Assembly (NCBI GenBank): GCA_002869925.2
Contig: NEWT02000029.1
Location: 143,070 to 207,069 of the forward strand
Source: Nitrospira sp. CG24A
Lineage (GTDB): Bacteria > Nitrospirota > Nitrospiria > Nitrospirales > Nitrospiraceae
Reading direction: 5' to 3'
DNA length: 64,000 nucleotides
In this document: one piece after another, positions 60,342 through 64,000 of the stretch
How the letters are laid out: every line of letters starts with the position of its first letter
Position numbering within the stretch: the stretch's first letter is position 1
Translations under genes and position numbers: made by a program
The notes under the pieces: model-generated
Seen by the model: only the letters and a program-made list of their open reading frames with translations
The model's database searches: none
Told to the model about the DNA's origin: nothing

Positions 60342-60585
60342 GGGAGGGAGGGCAGCCTGTTGGTCTCCTGTGCTCGCGCAACGCGCGGCCTGAGAAGACC
60401 CTCGTTGAACGCGCGCAGTGGGAGACCAAACAGGCCGCCCTCCTAAGAGAGAAATGGGAGAGTTGGGAGGAGAGAATGAGGAGCGGCCAGGTGCCCTTCT
60501 TGCTCGCGGAACGCGCACGATAAGAATGTGCTTGTTCGACGCGCGCAGTTGAGGATCGACCAGGCCACCCTTGGTCTCAAATGGA
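60342..60585. repeat. Family B palindromes (B7)
   Basis: Arms GCAGCCTGTTGGTCTCC (60352-60368) and GGAGACCAAACAGGC (60421-60435), both different from other B copies yet complementary. A second, less perfect element is at about 60484-60572. Nothing else is evident up to 60758. Confidence 0.78.
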
Positions 60586-60758
60586 GGATTGAACTCATCA
60601 AGTGATGAACTGGGTCGCTGTGCTCCACTTTCTCGAAGAGTCGATCAAGAGAATGCCGGCGATTTGTATAACCGCCAGCCTGTGAAGTCATACTCGTCGT
60701 CGAGAGCACATCAGCAGCTCGCTTGTGATGTCAGGTCCGATCAGTTATAGGATTGGAC

Positions 60759-62198
60759 ATGCTCGGCGCATCGGGTCCTCCCGTCACCACCAATATTCCA
60801 CAGCGGATGGATCGCTTGCCTTGGTCGCGATGGCATTGGCTGGTGGTGACGGCTCTTGGCATCACATGGCTGTTGGATGGGCTTGAGGTATCCATCGTCG
60901 CCGCACTCGGCCCTGTTCTCACACACACCACGACACTGCATCTCACGGAATCCGAAGTCGGGCTGACCGCGTCGGCCTACTTGGCCGGCTCTGTGTTCGG
61001 AGCCATCGTGTTTTCCTACCTCACCGATCGGCAGGGGCGGAAGAAGTGGTTCATGTTCACGCTTCTGCTGTATCTGGTGGCCACGGTCTTAACCGCACTG
61101 TCCTGGAATCTGTGGAGCTTCATGCTCTTCCGCTTCTTGACAGGCGCAGGAATCGGTGGGGAATATGCGGCGATCAATTCCGCTATCGACGAACTCATCC
61201 CTGCGCGCTGGCGCGGTCGTACCAACTTGGCGATCAACGGCAGTTGGTGGCTGGGAGCGGGAGTCGGCGCACTCCTCATCATTGTGCTGTTGAACCCTGA
61301 TATTATCCCGGAATATCTGGGATGGCGGCTGTGCTTCGGTTTCGGAGCGGTCCTGGGTGTGAGTGTCGTGCTGCTCCGGAGAATCATCCCGGAAAGTCCC
61401 CGGTGGCTCATGACCCATCGGAGGGTGGAGGAAGCGGAAACGGTTGTCTCCAGTATCGAGGCGCAGGTCACGCGTGATCATGGACTGACTTCGTTGCCGA
61501 TAACCGAAGGCTCGATCGTCGTGCACGTTCAGCCACACGTGACATTGGCTACCGTGGCACGCCAGCTCTGGACAGTCTATCCGAGACGCACGATACTCGG
61601 CATTGCGCTCATGACCACGCAATCGTTTATGTACAACGCGATTTCGTTTACCTATCCCTTCGTGCTCACGAAGTTCTACGAGGTACCAATCAGCAGTATC
61701 GGCTTCTTTATCCTTCCGTTTGCGCTCGGGAACTTTCTCGGCCCGCTGTTGCTCGGACGCTTCTTCGATACCGTCGGACGTAAGCCAATGATCAGCCTCA
61801 CCTATGCCGCCGCCGGTTGCCTGCTGGCAGTGACAGGGTATCTGTTTTGGCAAGGCGCGTTGACTTCCGTCACTCAAACACTGGCGTGGACGTGCGTATT
61901 CTTCTTTGCTTCGGCGGGTGCCAGTGCGGCCTATTTGACCGTCAGCGAGATCTTTCCCCTCGAAATTCGTGCGATGGCCATCGCGTTCTTCTTTGTTGTG
62001 GCGCAAGGGGCGGGGATCTTCGCTCCGTGGCTGTACGGCAAGCTGATCGAATCATCTGCCACGAGCGTGTTCTATGGCTACCTACTCGGAGCCGGCATGA
62101 TGCTGGTGGGCGCGCTCGTCGAATTGTTCTTGGGGGTGAAGGCAGAGGGTCGGTCACTCGAGTCCATCGCGCCGCCACTCTCGACGGAGAAGACCTGA
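60759..62198 (+). CDS. Major facilitator superfamily transporter
   Basis: ATG 60759 (479 residues); TTG 60753 is an alternative. Twelve membrane helices, with sugar-porter-like/aromatic-acid-transporter motifs: SYLTDRQGRKKWFMF (loop 2-3, GxxxDRxGR type), FRFLTGAGIGGEYAAINSAI in TM4, ELIPARWRGRTNLAINGSWW, LLGRFFDTVGRKPMIS, and a C-terminal SEIFPLEIRAMAIAF. A proton-coupled symporter of an organic anion or sugar is likely; substrate unknown. Stand-alone gene. Confidence 0.9.
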   Translation: MLGASGPPVTTNIPQRMDRLPWSRWHWLVVTALGITWLLDGLEVSIVAALGPVLTHTTTLHLTESEVGLTASAYLAGSVFGAIVFSYLTDRQGRKKWFMFTLLLYLVATVLTALSWNLWSFMLFRFLTGAGIGGEYAAINSAIDELIPARWRGRTNLAINGSWWLGAGVGALLIIVLLNPDIIPEYLGWRLCFGFGAVLGVSVVLLRRIIPESPRWLMTHRRVEEAETVVSSIEAQVTRDHGLTSLPITEGSIVVHVQPHVTLATVARQLWTVYPRRTILGIALMTTQSFMYNAISFTYPFVLTKFYEVPISSIGFFILPFALGNFLGPLLLGRFFDTVGRKPMISLTYAAAGCLLAVTGYLFWQGALTSVTQTLAWTCVFFFASAGASAAYLTVSEIFPLEIRAMAIAFFFVVAQGAGIFAPWLYGKLIESSATSVFYGYLLGAGMMLVGALVELFLGVKAEGRSLESIAPPLSTEKT

Positions 62199-62236
62199 TG
62201 AGCCACTGCAGCCGCAGATCGCTGGTCAGTTCCAAC

Positions 62237-62458
62237 CTATTGGTGCTGATCGACCCATTTCCTGGCTTTCCCTAGAGCAATCTCATTCGCCTTTTTTTCT
62301 GTGTCGCGGATCTCATGCGATTCACCCTGTAGGGTTTTCATGGGCGCTCGGCCTCCGGTTGAGAGCCATGCTAGAGCCTTTGGTGTCCATCGGTCATTTC
62401 CGAGATGTTGGGAACAGGCTTTGATTTGATGATTTTTATACGTTACCCACTCAGCCAA
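62237..62458 (-). CDS. Small uncharacterised protein
   Basis: 73 residues from a TTG start at 62458, supported by AGGAGGG at good spacing. Reads VTYKNHQIKACSQHLGNDRW, then TLQGESHEIRDTEKKANEIA and LGKARKWVDQH. The pattern of strands followed by a helix resembles small HTH-free 'HlyU-like' or DUF-type stand-alone proteins, but I do not recognise it. Confidence 0.65.
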   Translation of the reverse strand: MAEWVTYKNHQIKACSQHLGNDRWTPKALAWLSTGGRAPMKTLQGESHEIRDTEKKANEIALGKARKWVDQHQ

Positions 62459-62656
62459 TTTCAGCCCTCCTTATTGTCTCATCACCTCGTCATCGTAAGG
62501 ATAGCAGATACGAACCATTCTTTTTCTAACACGCCAAATCGACCCACTACCGATCCGTGAATCGTTCAGCTCACACCTAGCGCGTCACGGTTTTTGGGTA
62601 CGCATAGTACGAGTTTCCCCATGTCACTTCGCAATCCCATGCGCCCGCTTCGTGTA

Positions 62657-62896
62657 TCAGAGACGGGAGTGATGGGTCGTGGCCTCTCTACTGTGCTCCG
62701 GTAGCCGGATCATGTAGCGGCCTCCGGTATCACGCGTCACCAGCACCTGTCCCTTCCGGCTTAACCGATCGACTTCAAGAAAGATCTGGCCCCACGACAG
62801 ATCGGAGAGACTGTTCGTCAAGGTATCCAGGTCGCATTCATGCGCGCGTTGGACTGCTCCGAGAACGCGATCAGTGACGGGTGTATGCGAAGTCAT
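62657..62896 (-). CDS. Small winged-helix-like protein
   Basis: 79 residues; GGGGAGG upstream of the ATG. VLGAVQRAHECDLDTLTNSL, SWGQIFLEVDRLSRKGQVLV, TRDTGGRYMIRLPEH follow the helix-helix-helix-wing pattern of a minimal winged helix. It may be a DNA-binding protein; no family name can be given. Confidence 0.68.
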   Translation of the reverse strand: MTSHTPVTDRVLGAVQRAHECDLDTLTNSLSDLSWGQIFLEVDRLSRKGQVLVTRDTGGRYMIRLPEHSREATTHHSRL

Positions 62897-62936
62897 GATC
62901 AGATCCTCCCCTTAAGTTGGGATGTTCACTGCTATT

Positions 62937-63404
62937 TCAGGTGCGCCCTCCTTCCGTCGGCGGTTCGGTTTCCGATCCTGGGTAGATAATGCCGAACTCC
63001 TGCTCCGGCATGATGTGTTGCGAAAGCAGGGCCAATTCCTCAGCCGCATCATTCCCAAGACCATAGGCACGAATCGCCAGCATGTTGAGAAATACTCCCA
63101 TCTCCCGTTTGGCGCCCCATCGGTCACCCAGTCTGGCCGCGTCACGAATGCGGCTCAGTTCATGCGCATATGGGGAGAAATCGTATCCGGGATATTTCTT
63201 CGTGAAGTGCGTTGTCAGCTTGGACGCGAGATCGTCCAGCCAGGTGACCGGCGGAGCGAGACGTTCGGTAGGCACGGCGGTAGCCAGCAGGAAGGACGGA
63301 TTCTCACCGGCCTGAATGGGGTCAGATGCAAGTATGGAGCAGACAGTTGGCGCAAGGATCGCTGCCAACAAGGGAAGGAAGACTCGGCTGCTGACGGTCA
63401 CCAT
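62937..63404 (-). CDS. Secreted protein of unknown function
   Basis: ATG 63404 is preceded by GAGGAT; 155 residues. Signal peptide (VFLPLLAAILAPTVCSIL). The mature protein is helical (WLDDLASKLTTHFTKKYPGY, GAKREMGVFLNMLAIRAYGL, GNDAAEELALLSQHIMPEQE). No family recognised. It precedes the 62.66 kb gene by 41 bases on the same strand, possibly co-transcribed. Confidence 0.68.
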   Translation of the reverse strand: MVTVSSRVFLPLLAAILAPTVCSILASDPIQAGENPSFLLATAVPTERLAPPVTWLDDLASKLTTHFTKKYPGYDFSPYAHELSRIRDAARLGDRWGAKREMGVFLNMLAIRAYGLGNDAAEELALLSQHIMPEQEFGIIYPGSETEPPTEGGRT

Positions 63405-63609
63405 GGGGATCCTCGCTACAAAGGATCCGATTGAGGCAATAGTGTTATACGAGAGAGTCCGGCGTAGGAGTGAAGAGGGCTGTGTGAGATCCGGCGCGCG
63501 GGATGACGAGTTGGAGCGTGCGGATGAATCAGCAGCGCCCGTCACTGGAACGTCAGGAGAGTATGCTACGCCGATGGAGAGGCCCGGTCAACAGTCCCTC
63601 GATGGCGTA

Positions 63610-63660
63610 GCCTCTAATATTCATGACGGTTCGTCGCGAACGCGCGCAGTCGTCACACGA
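63610..63660. repeat. Fragment of family C element
   Basis: CTAATATTCATGACGGTTCG and TCGCGAACG match the left arm at 6218-6245. The rest of 63405-63736 shows no gene. Confidence 0.5.
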
Positions 63661-63736
63661 GACAGATGCTGTCCCTAATTCCATTCTTCCCTGCCTTGCC
63701 GCCCTGGTTCTTTCTGCCCCGTGTCTCCTGAGCGCG

Positions 63737-64000
63737 TCACTCGATCGTGCCGGTCGTCGAGTTAGGAAAACTCTCCGTGCTCACGGTCGGTGGGGTCAAG
63801 GGGGTGAGGGTGCCCGTCGCACCGATGCGGTACTGGGAGATCGTGCTGCTGCCCACATTCGCCACATAGGCGGTGCGGCCACTCGGGTCGACGGTGACCG
63901 AATAGGGATTAATCCCAGAGTTCACGGTGGGCGGGCTCAAGGGGGTGAGGGTGCCCGTTGCGCCGATGCGGTACTGGGAGACCGTACCCCCCCCGTTCGC
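63737..64000 (-). CDS. Beta-propeller (YVTN/lactonase-like) repeat protein (partial, N-terminus off the window)
   Basis: The minus-strand frame is open from the window edge to TGA at 63737 (87 residues). Two tandem repeat units of about 47 residues are visible: TVSQYRIGATGTLTPLSPPT then VNSGINPYSVTVDPSGRTAY, VANVGSSTISQYRIGATGTL. The two units are nearly identical in DNA too, which suggests recent duplication. Such proteins form surface or secreted propellers. Confidence 0.85.
   Translation of the reverse strand, partial: ANGGGTVSQYRIGATGTLTPLSPPTVNSGINPYSVTVDPSGRTAYVANVGSSTISQYRIGATGTLTPLTPPTVSTESFPNSTTGTIE

Overview
The window looks like a chromosomal segment of a Nitrospira-like bacterium (phylum Nitrospirota). 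This is an inference from high GC, Gram-negative envelope genes (LolA, TonB, outer-membrane barrels, RND efflux), nickel-related genes, and dense intergenic hairpin repeats of a kind I associate with Nitrospira. I could not run a marker-gene or database search. Both ends cut genes: an ECF sigma factor on the left and a repeat-built beta-propeller on the right.

Layout. 1-11.9 kb: ECF sigma factor, secreted lipocalin-like protein, Lon-N-domain protein plus ABC exporter pair, SirB1-like protein, metallo-beta-lactamase-fold hydrolase, MarR regulator, ORF6N protein, HEAT protein, metallophosphoesterase. 12-28.3 kb: housekeeping genes truD, gpsA, larB, larC, a Na/Ca-antiporter-like protein, pdxA, rsmA, ftsK and lolA, plus a two-gene arginine-to-proline module (ornithine cyclodeaminase-like and arginine dihydrolase-like). 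29.6-31.5 kb: a small integron-like cassette block and a Phd/VapC pair with a broken toxin. 31.6-38.6 kb: TPR protein, Slp lipoprotein, DsbA-like protein, CopA-type copper ATPase with two YHS domains, HtrA protease. 38.9-47.5 kb: a divergent cluster with NikR and a TonB-dependent receptor on the plus strand, and truncated-haemoglobin lipoprotein, small lipoprotein, DUF4331 protein, TonB, TPR protein and HupE/UreJ protein on the minus strand; I read it as an outer-to-inner-membrane metal (probably nickel) uptake locus. 49.3-53.4 kb: integron-type gene cassettes with recognisable attC sites and attI-like heads but no integrase (TIR protein, membrane proteins, YefM-YoeB, HAD hydrolase). 53.6-64 kb: prolyl-tRNA editing protein, CusB/CusA efflux, cytochrome c, coiled-coil protein, MFS transporter and small unknown proteins.

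The space between genes is dominated by structured repeats: family A (about 125 bp, nested hairpin), family B (about 80 bp GCGCGC palindrome with long variable arms), family C, and a short AT-rich GTGAAAAGT-type inverted repeat. Copies of A and B keep their base pairing while the sequence of the arms changes, so the folded structure appears to be what is maintained. Many sit directly after stop codons and may act as transcription terminators or nucleoid/processing sites.

The most notable points are the integrase-less cassette arrays (including an attI-like element present three times), the covarying and mutually nested repeat families, the split two-gene version of the cyanobacterial arginine dihydrolase/ornithine cyclodeaminase enzyme, and the NikR-linked cluster containing a lipid-anchored truncated haemoglobin.
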